This document shows positions 1 to 8,802 of a stretch of 64,000 nucleotides of DNA, piece by piece. The notes beneath the pieces were generated by a model, which searched no databases, was not told the origin of the DNA, and worked only from the letters and a program-made list of their open reading frames with translations. The first letter of the stretch is position 1; each line of letters starts with the position of its first letter. Source of the DNA: CAYXVF01 sp964468125 (GTDB lineage: Bacteria > Myxococcota > XYA12-FULL-58-9 > CAYXVF01); contig CAYXVF010000003.1 in NCBI GenBank assembly GCA_964468125.1, forward strand, positions 1-64,000, written 5' to 3'. A program made the position numbers and the translations under genes.

Positions 1-103
1 GCTCGGTTGTTGAAGCCCTCGGTGCGGCCGTTGGTGATGCGCGCTGATTCGAGATTTTCGTCGAGTTTGGTGAGGAGCTTGGGGATCTCCCTGGGGAATC
101 TAT
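1..103 (-). pseudogene. ISL3-like transposase C-terminal fragment, runs off left edge
   Basis: Reverse-strand translation of the first 100 bases gives a short open stretch with the motif ITNGRTEGFNN, which resembles the C-terminal DDE region of ISL3-family transposases (N-G-x-x-E-G-x-N-N). It is in a different frame from the IS4-type relic that abuts it near position 104, so two transposase pieces appear to be joined. No start is visible and the left end lies outside the window. The family call rests on one motif and is tentative. Confidence 0.5.
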
Positions 104-380
104 CCAAGCGGTCGCCTGTACAAACGAGCGAATTTGCAGCAAGGAAAACTTGAAACTCATACTGCGGGGTTGGATCCCGAGTTTTTGCGAGGCCAATGCC
201 ATTCGGTAACGAACGAGATTGTAGGCGAGGAGAATTCCCCAAATTTCCTGCCGGACGCCACTGGGCGTCTTGCTTCGAATCGCTTCCTCTCGTTCGGATG
301 AACCGTCTGCACTCGGAAGAACTGGAGGTGAGACACCACCTGAGAAATCGAGTGATCACGAAACAAACCCATCCCTGATC
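104..380 (-). pseudogene. IS4-family transposase relic, copy A, internally deleted
   Basis: Two pieces of an IS4-type transposase lie close together on the minus strand. At about 323-372 is an N-terminal piece (MGLFRDHSISQVVSHLQ). At about 104-293, in another frame, is a late catalytic piece containing EEAIRSKTPSGVRQEIWG and LLAYNLVRYRMALASQ, the helix around the last acidic residue in this family. Some 200-250 residues between them are missing, so the copy cannot be active. It overlaps nothing essential; the lytic transglycosylase stop codon lies just to its right at 391. Copy B at 1610-2036 retains other parts of a similar protein. Confidence 0.8.
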
Positions 381-390
381 GGCATTGGGG

Positions 391-1005
391 TTAGGCGAGA
401 GCGTCCAGTTCCCGCTGTGCCTTGAGGACGTATTGCTGAGTCTCTCGGTACGGCGGCACCCCTCCAAACCTTTGTACGGCCCCCTCGCCCGCGTTATATG
501 AAGCAAAAACGCTGTCGAGATCGCCGTCAAACTTCTTCCAGAGTCGGGCGAGATGTCGGAGCCCGATGCGGAGATTGGTCTCGGGCTCGGTCAATAGCGC
601 GTTCCGCGTCACGCCGCGCTCGTAATCACGCGCGGTGCTCAAGAGCAGCTGCATCAATCCCAATGCATCCGCACCAGATACGGCATTCACCCTTCCCGAG
701 GACTCGATCACCATCACGGCCTTTGCGACACTGGCCGGAACACCATACTTCTCCGCGTACTTGCGGATAATGTCATCAAAGCGGTCCAGCTGATGCTTGC
801 CGGTCTTGATGCCACCCGGAGCCGCTCTTTGCGCCGGCTCCGCAACCGCCTGGTGCGTTTCATCCGCATCCGGCGCAAGCGCCCGATTTGATGCGAGCGC
901 CGCGAGCAGCTCCTTCGCGGTATTGGGGACGACCTCGCCGGCAGCCCAGTTTGTCGGCCGAACGCCCCACATCGCGTTGAGGAGCTTCATGCCCTGACGG
1001 TCCAT
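391..1005 (-). CDS. Lytic transglycosylase, SLT (family 1) domain
   Basis: Product of 204 residues that would cleave peptidoglycan glycan strands. The C-terminal half is a clear SLT domain: catalytic Glu near residue 101 in VIESSGR, GLMQ near 116-119, and ASYNAGEGAV near 169-177. The first 70 residues are not recognised and hold no signal peptide or lipobox, although these enzymes normally act in the periplasm. The upstream side runs straight into an IS110 relic at about 1055, so the original 5' end with its export signal may have been lost; phage- or secretion-type transglycosylases lacking a classical signal are the alternative. No clear ribosome-binding site was seen before the chosen ATG. 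Confidence 0.75.
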   Translation of the reverse strand: MDRQGMKLLNAMWGVRPTNWAAGEVVPNTAKELLAALASNRALAPDADETHQAVAEPAQRAAPGGIKTGKHQLDRFDDIIRKYAEKYGVPASVAKAVMVIESSGRVNAVSGADALGLMQLLLSTARDYERGVTRNALLTEPETNLRIGLRHLARLWKKFDGDLDSVFASYNAGEGAVQRFGGVPPYRETQQYVLKAQRELDALA

Positions 1006-1054
1006 GGTGACCCCGATCGATGCGAGAGCATGGCCGCTGCGCTCCGTGACTCAG

Positions 1055-1345
1055 ATGGGAGCTCGACCGACTCGAGGAGCTCAAAAAGGAGGCGCAGAAG
1101 GCGATGCTCGCCGAGTCACGCAAGCACACGATCACGCGCATCCTCGAAACCGCACCGGGCATGGGACCGATTCGCTCCGCCAGGCTGGTGGCGATTATGG
1201 TGTCGCCACATCGATTTCGCACGTCGCGACAGTTTTGGTCATACTGCGGTCTTGGCATCGTCACTCATTCCTCGGCGGACTGGATTCAGTCATCGGGCGG
1301 CGAATGGGTGCGCTCGAACGAAGAACCCAATGATGCGATGGTCCA
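1055..1345 (+). pseudogene. IS110/IS116/IS902-type transposase fragment
   Basis: An open plus-strand frame reads a short coiled stretch (LEELKKEAQKAML) and then ETAPGMGPIRSARLVAI and FRTSRQFWSYCGLG. This is the C-terminal helix-hairpin domain (transposase_20) of IS110-family DEDD transposases. The N-terminal catalytic DEDD domain is absent and the C-terminal end is also missing: after about 1330 the frame no longer resembles the family. It begins within about 50 bases of the start codon of the divergent transglycosylase gene. Confidence 0.8.
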
Positions 1346-1609
1346 TCGAGACCCCAAGAGAAGTGTGGTTCTCCCATGAGGAAGAACGAGTTCGCGTCGA
1401 GTTCCTCAGTGTCCGAGACATCGAAAGCAAAGGGTTCAACCCGGCGGGAGGTCAGTCGAACGGCTACGAGTGCATGGGCACCGGAACCACTGCCTTCGTC
1501 GTCGACAACGTGCTGATTCGGAAACCGGACGGCCAATGTCAAAATCGGTCGTGGCGGACTGATCTATTCTGGATATTGCCTTTCAGAGAAGGCCGGAGGC
1601 CAATGCCGG
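1346..1609. other. Gap of about 260 bases between IS relics, no gene recognised
   Basis: A plus-strand frame stays open to about 1617 but its translation matches no family I recognise and has no start of its own; it runs on from the IS110 relic. It may be the remains of another mobile element or of the gene that was interrupted. No promoter, terminator or RNA structure stands out. Confidence 0.4.
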
Positions 1610-2036
1610 TCACTTAACCGCTTGCTCTCGCGCGTTGGTGTTTTCTTGGGCGCGGCCAGGGTTTCGAGCGTAGCCACTCATTTTGACCTTTACCCAACGG
1701 TTGTATCGGCGTTTAGACCGACGGGCGGGAAGAGTGGCTGATTCGAGTTCGTGGTCGAGCGTTTGGAGGTAGCGGGGGATGTTCGCCGGGGAGCATCAAA
1801 CGCTGGGGCTCACCGTCGCACGACATCTGCGATCGACTGATCCCGGAACAGTCCCATGCCAATGACCAGCCAGATCACCGATTCAGCCGGCAGTTTGCGC
1901 CGTCGAAGCGACGCGGCTCCCCCGCGCTCCAAAGCTTCTCAGCGATCCATTCGGCGTCAATCTCGCTGCCAAACGCACGGACGACGACGCCAGCATCGAC
2001 TTCCGTCAGCTCAGCAAGAGCAGATTCGAACGACAT
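1610..2036 (-). pseudogene. IS4-family transposase relic, copy B, N-terminus joined to C-terminus
   Basis: The N-terminal part starts near 2036 (MSFESALAELTEVD, then DAEWIAEKLWSAG), shifts frame near 1918, and continues with RRRKLPAESVIWLVIGMGLF and RDQSIADVVRR, the DUF4372-type N-terminal domain of IS4 transposases. At about 1800 the sequence jumps to the extreme C-terminus (NIPRYLQTLDHELESA, then KVKMSGYARNPG) and stops at 1610-1612. The whole catalytic core is missing. The arrangement mirrors copy A but the deletion endpoints differ, so these are two independent internally deleted copies or two stages of decay. Confidence 0.85.
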
Positions 2037-2197
2037 GCGACCTCCAACCCAAGAGATCGCATCACCCTGAGCCCCAGACACGACAAATTCAAGCCCATCA
2101 GCGGCCGATGCGCCCTGCACACACTAACTGCTCGGCATGGGGGCTGGGCCCGGCTAGCCCGCGCCCCACGAAAATCGCGGGCCCCGCGCGGAAACGC

Positions 2198-5100
2198 TCA
2201 CTTCTTGGGCTCTTCCCAGCTCGGTAGACGCCCCGGCGTCCACGGTGCACCCACCTGCTCGATCTGTTGCTCGATCGCACCCAGGTAGGTGTCCAAGCGC
2301 CAGAGGTCCTTCAGCGCGCGGCTGAACTCCTCGGACGCGATCGCGTAGGCCTGCTGGTGCGTGCCCGTCGGCGCGGCCTGACTGTCCCAGTGCCCCCAGA
2401 CGATGCTGCGCACCCGCGATCGAATGCTCCAGGGCGCGGGCTCGTTTCGTCGCGATACCGTCGAATCGCCGGTCATGACCACCTTGAGGTTTTCGAGCTG
2501 GGTCTCCACCGCGGCGACGCGATCGCGAAACGACTCGGGAAGCTCGGGCGTGACGTCGACCGCCTTCTTCAGGTGGTCGATGCGCGAGCGCATCTCCTCC
2601 ATCGCCTTGACCGCGCCCTCCACCGCACGATTCAAATTGGCGGTCTTCTTCTGGAAGGCGAGGAGGCCCTCGCGGTCGTCGGTTACGAGCGGACTGCCGC
2701 GGTCGAGGGGCTTCACCGCGAACGAAACGGGTTTGCCGAGCGAGGTGAAGGCGCCGTCGATTCGCTTGCCGATCTCAACCGTATAACTGCCCGGCAGCAC
2801 CAGCGGGCCCTGCGGCGGCTCCCACCAGGGCGGCCTGAAGCCACCGCCGCCGACGCTCACCGGGTCCGTACTGGGGAAGCGCAAGTCCCAGGCCACCCGG
2901 TGCATGCCCTTGACCGCGGGCCCTTCGAGACGACGCACCACCTGTCCGTCTGTGTCACGGACCACCAAAACGAGCGACGGGTCTTCCTCCCGGTCTTCCG
3001 CGCGCAGTCGATCCCAGCTCGGGTAGGGATTGTCCTTGCCCTCTTTCAGTCGCTCGCGTTCTTCGTCGCGTCGCTGCTTGCGCAACGTGTCGTAGCCGTC
3101 GCGCAGGTAATAGGTGAACACCGCGCCGTGCGGCGGGTTGTCTTCCTGGTAATAGTCGGCCCCGCGCGAGCCCTTCTTTCCGCCGCCGAAGCGGGAGCGG
3201 GGCACGAAGAGCAGCGCCTCTTTCGGCGTGAACAGCGTCGCCTCGCTCTTTTGCAGCTGCGCGTGCGGGGTACGCAGCGGACTCAGGTCATCCAGGATAT
3301 AGATTCCTCGCCCGAAAGTTCCCACGATCAGGTCGTCTTCTCGACGCTGAATGTCGATGTCACGAACGCTGATGGTGGGAAGCCCCCCCTTCAACTGGAC
3401 CCAGTTCTCGCCTCTGTCCTGGCTCACGAAGAGCCCGAACTCCGTGCCCACGAAGAGCAGGTTGGGGTCTTTGTGGTCTTCGACGATCGCGTGGGCCGAG
3501 CCGCGCTCGGGAAGGCCCTTCGAGATCAGCTTCCAGCTCTTGCCTTTATCAGAGCTGCGCAGAACGTAGGGCTTGTGGTCGCCCTTCTTGTGGTTGTCGA
3601 GCACCGCATAGGCGACGTTCACGTCGTGAAAGGACGCTTCCACGTCTTCCACGTAGGCCATGTCCGGCACCCCGGAAAAGCGCTCGGTCTTGCGCCACGT
3701 CTTTCCGCCGTCCTCGGTCACCTGGATCAATCCGTCGTCCGTGCTCACGTAGATGAGCCCCTCCTGGACCGGGCTCTCGGCGATGCCGATCAGGCTCCCC
3801 CAGAACGAAGTCGAGTCGTTCTTCGCCACCGCGTCGACGCTCCACACCCGTCCCATGACCTTCAGCGTATTGCGATCGATCTGACGGGTGAGATCCGAGC
3901 TCACCGCGGTCCAGCTGCTGCCACGGTCGTCGCTGCGATAGAGGCGTTCTGACCCGTAGTAGAGCCGCTTGGGGTCGTGTGGACTGATCAGGAGCGGCGT
4001 GTTCCAGTTCCACTTGTTCTCGGGCTCGCCACTCGCCGCCTGCGGCGCGATGTAGACCAGCTCACCGGTGGTGCGGTCGTAGCGCGCGAGGCCCCCGTAC
4101 TGGTACTGCGCGTAGACGATATCCGGATTCGTGGGGTCGATCTGCGGCTCGTAGCCATCGCCGCCGAGCACGATGGTCCAGTCTTCGTTGGTGATCCCCT
4201 CTTCGTAGGTCGTCCGCGACGGGCCACACATCGAGTTGTTGTCCTGGGTGCCGCCGCACACGTTGTAGAATGGCAGGTCGTTGTCGGCCGCGATTCGGTA
4301 GAACTGCACCACCGGCAACGTATCCACGTGACTCCAGCTCGCACCGTAGTCGTAGGTCTCGTAGATCCCTCCGTCGCAGCCCATGCGCATGTGTGCTGGA
4401 TGGTTCGCATCGATCCAGAGCGCGTGGTCATCCACGTGTTTGTGCTCCACACCGAGCTGCTCGAAGCTCTTGCCACCGTCGGGCGACACGTGGGTGAAGG
4501 TGTCGAGGGCGTAAACCCGATCAGGATCCGTGGGGTCCACTACGAGCTCGTTGTAGTACTGCGCGCTCGTTGTGCGATGGCCACTCATTTTCCTCCAGGA
4601 CTCACCGAAGTCGTCGGAGCGATATACCCCCGCCCCACCCGTCTTGCCCGCGGCTCCCTCGAGCGGCTCGGCCTCGATGATCGCGTAGACGACGTTCGGC
4701 GCGCTCGGGGCACCGGCGAGACCGATTCGACCCAGTTCCACCGACGGCAAGCCTTTGCTCATCTTGCGCCAGGTCTCACCGCCGTCGGTCGATTTGTGAA
4801 TCCCGCTGCCTGGGCCGCCGTTGATCAGCACCCAGAGGTGACGACGCCGCTGATAGGTCGAGACGATGATCTCATCGGGGCGTTCCGGGTGCAGCACGAT
4901 TTCGTTCGCTCCCGTGTCCGGGTCGATCTCGAGGATCTTCTTCCAGCTCTTGCCGCCGTCGGTAGTCTTGTAGAGCCCACGGTCGCCGCCGCTGTTCCAC
5001 AGGGGTCCCTGCGCCGCCACGTAGACCACGTTGCTGTCTTTCGGGTGGATCACGATGTCGCCGATGTGCGCCGAGTCCGGGAGCCCCACGTTCTCCCAGC

Positions 5101-5503
5101 TCTTGCCACCGTCCCGTGACTTGTAGACGCCGTCGCCGAAGGCCACACTGCGTTGGGCGTTGTTCTCGCCGCTGCCCACCCAAACGATGTCCGGATTGTT
5201 CGGGTCGATCTCCACCACACCGGTGGCGTAGCTCGCTTGCCCATCAAAGACCGACTTCCAGGTGTTGCCGTCGTCCTCGGTCAACCAGAGCCCGCCGGAG
5301 GCGAGCGCGGCGAAGTAGCGGTGCGGCGCACCGGGATGGACCGCGAAGTCGACGACGCGGCCGGCAGGAAACGCCGGTCCGATCAGACGCAGCGGCAGCC
5401 CCCCGTAGGTCGCGGCGGGGTCCGGTTTGTCCGCATCCTCGGCGGCGACCCCCGGAAAAGAGACGAAGAATACGAGCGTGGCAAAGAGCCAACGAACACC
5501 CAT
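2198..5503 (-). CDS. Secreted BNR/VPS10-like beta-propeller protein
   Basis: Product of about 1101 residues. The start chosen is the ATG at 5503, because it gives a good signal peptide (MGVRWLFATLVFFVSFPGVA) and has GGGAG just upstream; an in-frame ATG at 5545 would bury the signal. The N-terminal two thirds contains many Asp-box/BNR repeats of the form S-x-D-x-G-x-x-W (TEDDGNTWKS, SRDGGKSWEN, TTDGGKSWKK, SSDKGKSWKL), the sortilin/VPS10 or YCF48-like propeller fold. The last 300 residues hold a beta domain and a helical tail. Proteins like this are often annotated as glycosyl hydrolases, but substrate and activity are unproven; extracellular or periplasmic location is inferred from the signal. 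Confidence 0.85.
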   Translation of the reverse strand: MGVRWLFATLVFFVSFPGVAAEDADKPDPAATYGGLPLRLIGPAFPAGRVVDFAVHPGAPHRYFAALASGGLWLTEDDGNTWKSVFDGQASYATGVVEIDPNNPDIVWVGSGENNAQRSVAFGDGVYKSRDGGKSWENVGLPDSAHIGDIVIHPKDSNVVYVAAQGPLWNSGGDRGLYKTTDGGKSWKKILEIDPDTGANEIVLHPERPDEIIVSTYQRRRHLWVLINGGPGSGIHKSTDGGETWRKMSKGLPSVELGRIGLAGAPSAPNVVYAIIEAEPLEGAAGKTGGAGVYRSDDFGESWRKMSGHRTTSAQYYNELVVDPTDPDRVYALDTFTHVSPDGGKSFEQLGVEHKHVDDHALWIDANHPAHMRMGCDGGIYETYDYGASWSHVDTLPVVQFYRIAADNDLPFYNVCGGTQDNNSMCGPSRTTYEEGITNEDWTIVLGGDGYEPQIDPTNPDIVYAQYQYGGLARYDRTTGELVYIAPQAASGEPENKWNWNTPLLISPHDPKRLYYGSERLYRSDDRGSSWTAVSSDLTRQIDRNTLKVMGRVWSVDAVAKNDSTSFWGSLIGIAESPVQEGLIYVSTDDGLIQVTEDGGKTWRKTERFSGVPDMAYVEDVEASFHDVNVAYAVLDNHKKGDHKPYVLRSSDKGKSWKLISKGLPERGSAHAIVEDHKDPNLLFVGTEFGLFVSQDRGENWVQLKGGLPTISVRDIDIQRREDDLIVGTFGRGIYILDDLSPLRTPHAQLQKSEATLFTPKEALLFVPRSRFGGGKKGSRGADYYQEDNPPHGAVFTYYLRDGYDTLRKQRRDEERERLKEGKDNPYPSWDRLRAEDREEDPSLVLVVRDTDGQVVRRLEGPAVKGMHRVAWDLRFPSTDPVSVGGGGFRPPWWEPPQGPLVLPGSYTVEIGKRIDGAFTSLGKPVSFAVKPLDRGSPLVTDDREGLLAFQKKTANLNRAVEGAVKAMEEMRSRIDHLKKAVDVTPELPESFRDRVAAVETQLENLKVVMTGDSTVSRRNEPAPWSIRSRVRSIVWGHWDSQAAPTGTHQQAYAIASEEFSRALKDLWRLDTYLGAIEQQIEQVGAPWTPGRLPSWEEPKK

Positions 5504-5578
5504 GATCTGCTCCCAATGTGATAACGGCGTTGGGCATAGCGCCAAGTACCGCTTCGGAGCAAACCGGAGACGAGCGTT

Positions 5579-6388
5579 TCACAGGCGCGGAAGCCACATG
5601 AGTGCCACCGTGCCGAAGACGCCGACCGCCATCGCCAGACTCGCCACTCCGAGGGTCCCAGCAAAGAACAGGCGATGCCCGCGACGACCGCGCTCCTGAA
5701 CCCAGAAGTAGACCTCGAGAAGCGCGAGCGGCAGCAGGTAGCAGCCGAAGCCCCAAAAAACGTCGAAGGGTCCGTCCATGTTGCGGGTCATGCCCCATCC
5801 ACGGGTGCAGAGCGCCCAAAACAGCATGCCCACGCGCAGCATCCAGACCCCGCTCGCCACCATGAACAGACGCAGCGCCCATTTGCGGTGGGCCTCGATC
5901 TCGCGGCGCAGCGCGTGGCGTAGGGCCATCGCGGCGGTCCCGAGAATGAGGACCCCGTCGAGGCTGACCGCGATCCCGGCGACTACGCTCAGGTAGGTTC
6001 CTCGGATCCACACCAGCGCGAGCCCGCTCAACGCGAGCACACACGCCGTGAGCAAAAACACACGACCCGAGATGCGATGAACACCCGGCGCACGACGACG
6101 CAAGGCGGGGAGAAGCTGAAGGGTGCCGGTTGCGGTCATGAGCGCGGCCAGGGTCGAGTGCAGCGCAAAGCCCAGGTTGCCCCAGAAATCCCCCTCGCTA
6201 TGCCCGTCGATCAGCGGCTTGTCGTTCCAGGCCGCGAAGTCCCCGCTGAACGTACGCACGAAGTAGTAGGCGAGGATGAAGAGCACGAAGGCCCACTGTC
6301 CTACGAACACTACGCTGTACCATCCGGCGGTCGCAGCGCGCAGAGCGCCGCTGCCGTCGGGCCGAACCGACGGTGTATACTGTTCCAT
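5579..6388 (-). CDS. DUF2306 family integral membrane protein
   Basis: Product of 269 residues with about seven hydrophobic segments. HRISGRVFLL near the middle and the conserved Arg/His-rich loops between helices fit DUF2306, a poorly characterised family of four-to-seven-helix membrane proteins. It lies 19 bases downstream of the NarL-type response regulator on the same strand, so it may belong to that operon or be its target. No enzyme motif was found. The call is a family match by pattern only. Confidence 0.65.
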   Translation of the reverse strand: MEQYTPSVRPDGSGALRAATAGWYSVVFVGQWAFVLFILAYYFVRTFSGDFAAWNDKPLIDGHSEGDFWGNLGFALHSTLAALMTATGTLQLLPALRRRAPGVHRISGRVFLLTACVLALSGLALVWIRGTYLSVVAGIAVSLDGVLILGTAAMALRHALRREIEAHRKWALRLFMVASGVWMLRVGMLFWALCTRGWGMTRNMDGPFDVFWGFGCYLLPLALLEVYFWVQERGRRGHRLFFAGTLGVASLAMAVGVFGTVALMWLPRL

Positions 6389-6407
6389 TTGTCTTTCTCC
6401 TTAGGGT

Positions 6408-7061
6408 TTAGGTCCGCACGCGTTTGCTTTCGTAGGCCCACATGGCGAGCTCTACTCGGTTTCGCGCGTCGAGTTTTTCCATCAGGCTCGCGATGTGGCT
6501 CTTCACCGTGCTGAGGCTAATGTGGAGTGCGTCTCCGATCTCCGCGTTGGTCTGACCGGTCGCGAGCAACCGGAGCACGTCCTCCTCGCGTTCACTGAGT
6601 GGCTTCTGGGGTTCTTCGGTGCTCACCGCGTGAGACTCGGCGAAGGTCTCGAGCAGTCGAGCGGTGACGCTCGGCGCGATCAGAGCATCGCCGCGGGCCG
6701 CTGCCCGGATCGCCTGGGCGACGAGGTCCGGGCCTGCATCTTTGAGCAGGAAACCGCGCGCGCCGGCTTTGAGCCCGCGGTACACATACTCATCGAGGTC
6801 GAAGGTGGTGATGAGCACGACCGCCATGGGGGTCTTCACCCCCGGCCCCGCGAGCCGGCGGGTCGCTTCGATGCCGTCGAGCTCCGGCATGCGGATGTCG
6901 AAGAGACACACATCTGGCGTGAGGCTCTCCGCGAGCTCAACCGCCTCTCGTCCGTTCGCCGCGGTCCCCACCGCCGCGAGCCCGTCCTGCTTGTCCACGA
7001 TGCGTCGCAGAGCATCGCGCACGAGTGCCTGGTCGTCGGCGATGAGCACGCGAATGGTCAT
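6408..7061 (-). CDS. NarL/LuxR-type response regulator
   Basis: The receiver domain covers about residues 1-120, with the acidic pocket ADD at 8-10, the phospho-acceptor Asp near 55 (LFDIRMPELDG) and the conserved Lys in LLKDAG. A LuxR-type helix-turn-helix occupies residues 150-215 (LSEREEDVLRLLATGQTN, then STVKSHIASLMEKL). The start at 7061 is chosen because its ATG overlaps the stop of the sensor kinase as ATGA, giving translational coupling and a 217-residue protein that begins directly with the receiver. It would bind DNA when phosphorylated by the adjacent kinase. The DUF2306 gene downstream is the nearest candidate target. Confidence 0.9.
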   Translation of the reverse strand: MTIRVLIADDQALVRDALRRIVDKQDGLAAVGTAANGREAVELAESLTPDVCLFDIRMPELDGIEATRRLAGPGVKTPMAVVLITTFDLDEYVYRGLKAGARGFLLKDAGPDLVAQAIRAAARGDALIAPSVTARLLETFAESHAVSTEEPQKPLSEREEDVLRLLATGQTNAEIGDALHISLSTVKSHIASLMEKLDARNRVELAMWAYESKRVRT

Positions 7062-8158
7062 CGTGCGCCTCCGATCGGCAGCGTCGCGCGCACGGTCCAA
7101 CCGCCCTCCGGGCCCGGGCCCGCCGCGAGCGTTCCGCCGAGGAGCGCCGCACGCTCTTCCATCCCGACCAACCCGAAGCCATCGCTCGTACGCTCGGACA
7201 CGCGACTTCCATCGTCCGAGACCACGAGAGAGATCCGACCGTTCGCCACCCCGATGTCGATGGCGACCTCGCGCGGAGCGCGGGCGTGGCGCAGCACATT
7301 CGTGAGCGACTCGCGGGCGATCCGATAGACCGCCGCGGCCGTGGTAGCGTCGACGGATGCGGTGTCGCCAGTGATCGTCACCTGGACGGGCAAGCCGGAC
7401 TCGCCGGCGAGCTCGTGTATTTCGGCGATCCCCGGCAAAGGCCGGTCGTGGCCCTCCGCGTCGAGGGCCGAAGGCTCCGAAGCATTGCGTAGGCCGCGCA
7501 CGATTGCCCGGAGCTCGGAGAGCGCGCGGGCGGATTGCTCCTCGATGACCTCGAGGGTCTCCCCTCCCTCGCCATCGAGCTTGGCCGCCTGCACCTGCAC
7601 CGCGATCGCCGCGAGACGGTGCGCGACCGTGTCGTGGATCTCACGGGCCATCGTCTCGCGCTCTTCCTGCACCGCGCATTCGCGCAGCCGGAGCTGTTGC
7701 ACGTCACGAAGACGGGCGGCCAAGCCGAGGAAAGCAGGTGCCACCAGCACGATCGTCGCCCCAAAGGCTGAGCCAAGGTCCCCCGCGAGCGCGATCCGCG
7801 CAGGAAAGAGCAGCAGCACGAGAAGCCCCACGACACATTGGCTAGGCGTCGCCCGCTTCAACAGCGCGTAAGGCAGGGTCACCAGGATCACCATGGACCA
7901 GGGCGTCCTCCACGGCACGTCGAGCCCACTTGCCACCATGCGAACCAGGAGCTGCCCACCGAAGGCAGCGACCACCATCGCGAAGGGGTAGCGGCGACGC
8001 CAAAGAGTGGCGCCGATGCTCGCTAGCGCAAATACCGTGGTGAAGACAGGCCAGACGATGGCCTCCCGCGTCGCTCCTTCTATGACGGCGGTCACCGAGA
8101 GCAACCCCACGAGCACGAGATCGATGCGGGAGAATCCCTGGAGGAGCGAGCGCTTCAT
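7058..8158 (-). CDS. NarL-family (HisKA_3) sensor histidine kinase
   Basis: Product of 366 residues. Four or five hydrophobic segments in the first 150 residues form an integral membrane sensor with almost no periplasmic domain. The dimerisation/phospho-acceptor helix carries the H-box REIHDTVAHRLAAIAVQ (His about 175), and a HATPase domain follows with VYRIARESLTNVLRHA (N-box) and DGFGLVGMEERA (G-box). It phosphorylates the overlapping NarL-type regulator. The start at 8158 places a short basic N-terminus before the first membrane helix; an upstream ATG at 8248 would add 30 residues with no domain meaning. Confidence 0.88.
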   Translation of the reverse strand: MKRSLLQGFSRIDLVLVGLLSVTAVIEGATREAIVWPVFTTVFALASIGATLWRRRYPFAMVVAAFGGQLLVRMVASGLDVPWRTPWSMVILVTLPYALLKRATPSQCVVGLLVLLLFPARIALAGDLGSAFGATIVLVAPAFLGLAARLRDVQQLRLRECAVQEERETMAREIHDTVAHRLAAIAVQVQAAKLDGEGGETLEVIEEQSARALSELRAIVRGLRNASEPSALDAEGHDRPLPGIAEIHELAGESGLPVQVTITGDTASVDATTAAAVYRIARESLTNVLRHARAPREVAIDIGVANGRISLVVSDDGSRVSERTSDGFGLVGMEERAALLGGTLAAGPGPEGGWTVRATLPIGGAR

Positions 8159-8298
8159 TTGCACGAAAGCTAGCCCAAGGTTCCCTTTGCCGGGTACCCG
8201 CCGAAAGTACGAAAATCGTCTCGGCTGAGCCGGGTATTCGTTCCTCACCTATTCTAAGATCTGAGGCCGAGGCGGGGGGCGGTGGCCTCACCCTCGGG

Positions 8299-8802
8299 GT
8301 GGCCATCGCGCTCGGCGCGGAGTCCAGCGACCGGCTCGCGCAAGCGTTCGTACTCGGCTCCTTGGCAGGAGTGGGCCTCGCCTACGCAGCGGGCTACGTC
8401 GAGTGGTCGACGAGTCGCGTGACTTCGGACGCGCACGCCGTCGAGTCTCTCGATCCAGAACGAGCGCGAGACCTGCTGACGCGAGTACGCAAAGGCAAGG
8501 TGTTCCTGCTCGACGTGAGGAGCGAAGAGGAGTACCGCGCCGGGCATCTCCCCGGTGCTCGTTCGTTGCCGCTAGCTACGCTCGAGAAACATCGAGCGTC
8601 CGAGCTCGGACTCGAAGCGACCGTGCCCATTGCCGTCTACTGTCGGGGGCGCTTCTGCCACCAAGCGTCCACCGCAGCAAACCTGCTCCGGCGTCAGGGC
8701 TTCGAAGTCGAGAATCTCTACACCAGCGTCGTCGAGCTCGCCTCCGAGGGAATCGTCATCGAGGAATCAGAGCACTCGCCACTCAGCGCGAACGAGGGTT
8801 GA
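8299..8802 (+). CDS. Rhodanese-domain protein, 5' end uncertain
   Basis: Residues 50-155 form a rhodanese domain: LLDVRSEEEYRAGHLPGA, then the active loop CRGRFC that offers a nucleophilic Cys for sulfur transfer. In length and loop sequence the domain resembles that of ArsR-rhodanese proteins, but no helix-turn-helix precedes it. Instead the first 45 residues contain a hydrophobic stretch (VLGSLAGVGLAYAAGYV) that could be a membrane helix. The best in-frame start is a GTG at 8299 with no good ribosome-binding site, and the frame remains open upstream, so the true 5' end may differ or be lost. The 3' end overlaps the convergent oxidoreductase gene by 20 bases. Confidence 0.65.
   Translation: MAIALGAESSDRLAQAFVLGSLAGVGLAYAAGYVEWSTSRVTSDAHAVESLDPERARDLLTRVRKGKVFLLDVRSEEEYRAGHLPGARSLPLATLEKHRASELGLEATVPIAVYCRGRFCHQASTAANLLRRQGFEVENLYTSVVELASEGIVIEESEHSPLSANEG

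Noticed and set aside
2267..5119. Long open frames on the plus strand opposite the BNR protein gene
   Set aside because: They are Arg/Val-rich antisense shadows typical of GC-rich DNA; the minus-strand protein has clear Asp-box repeats and a signal peptide.
8299..8802. ArsR-rhodanese fusion regulator
   Set aside because: The rhodanese part fits but no winged helix-turn-helix precedes it; a hydrophobic segment is there instead.
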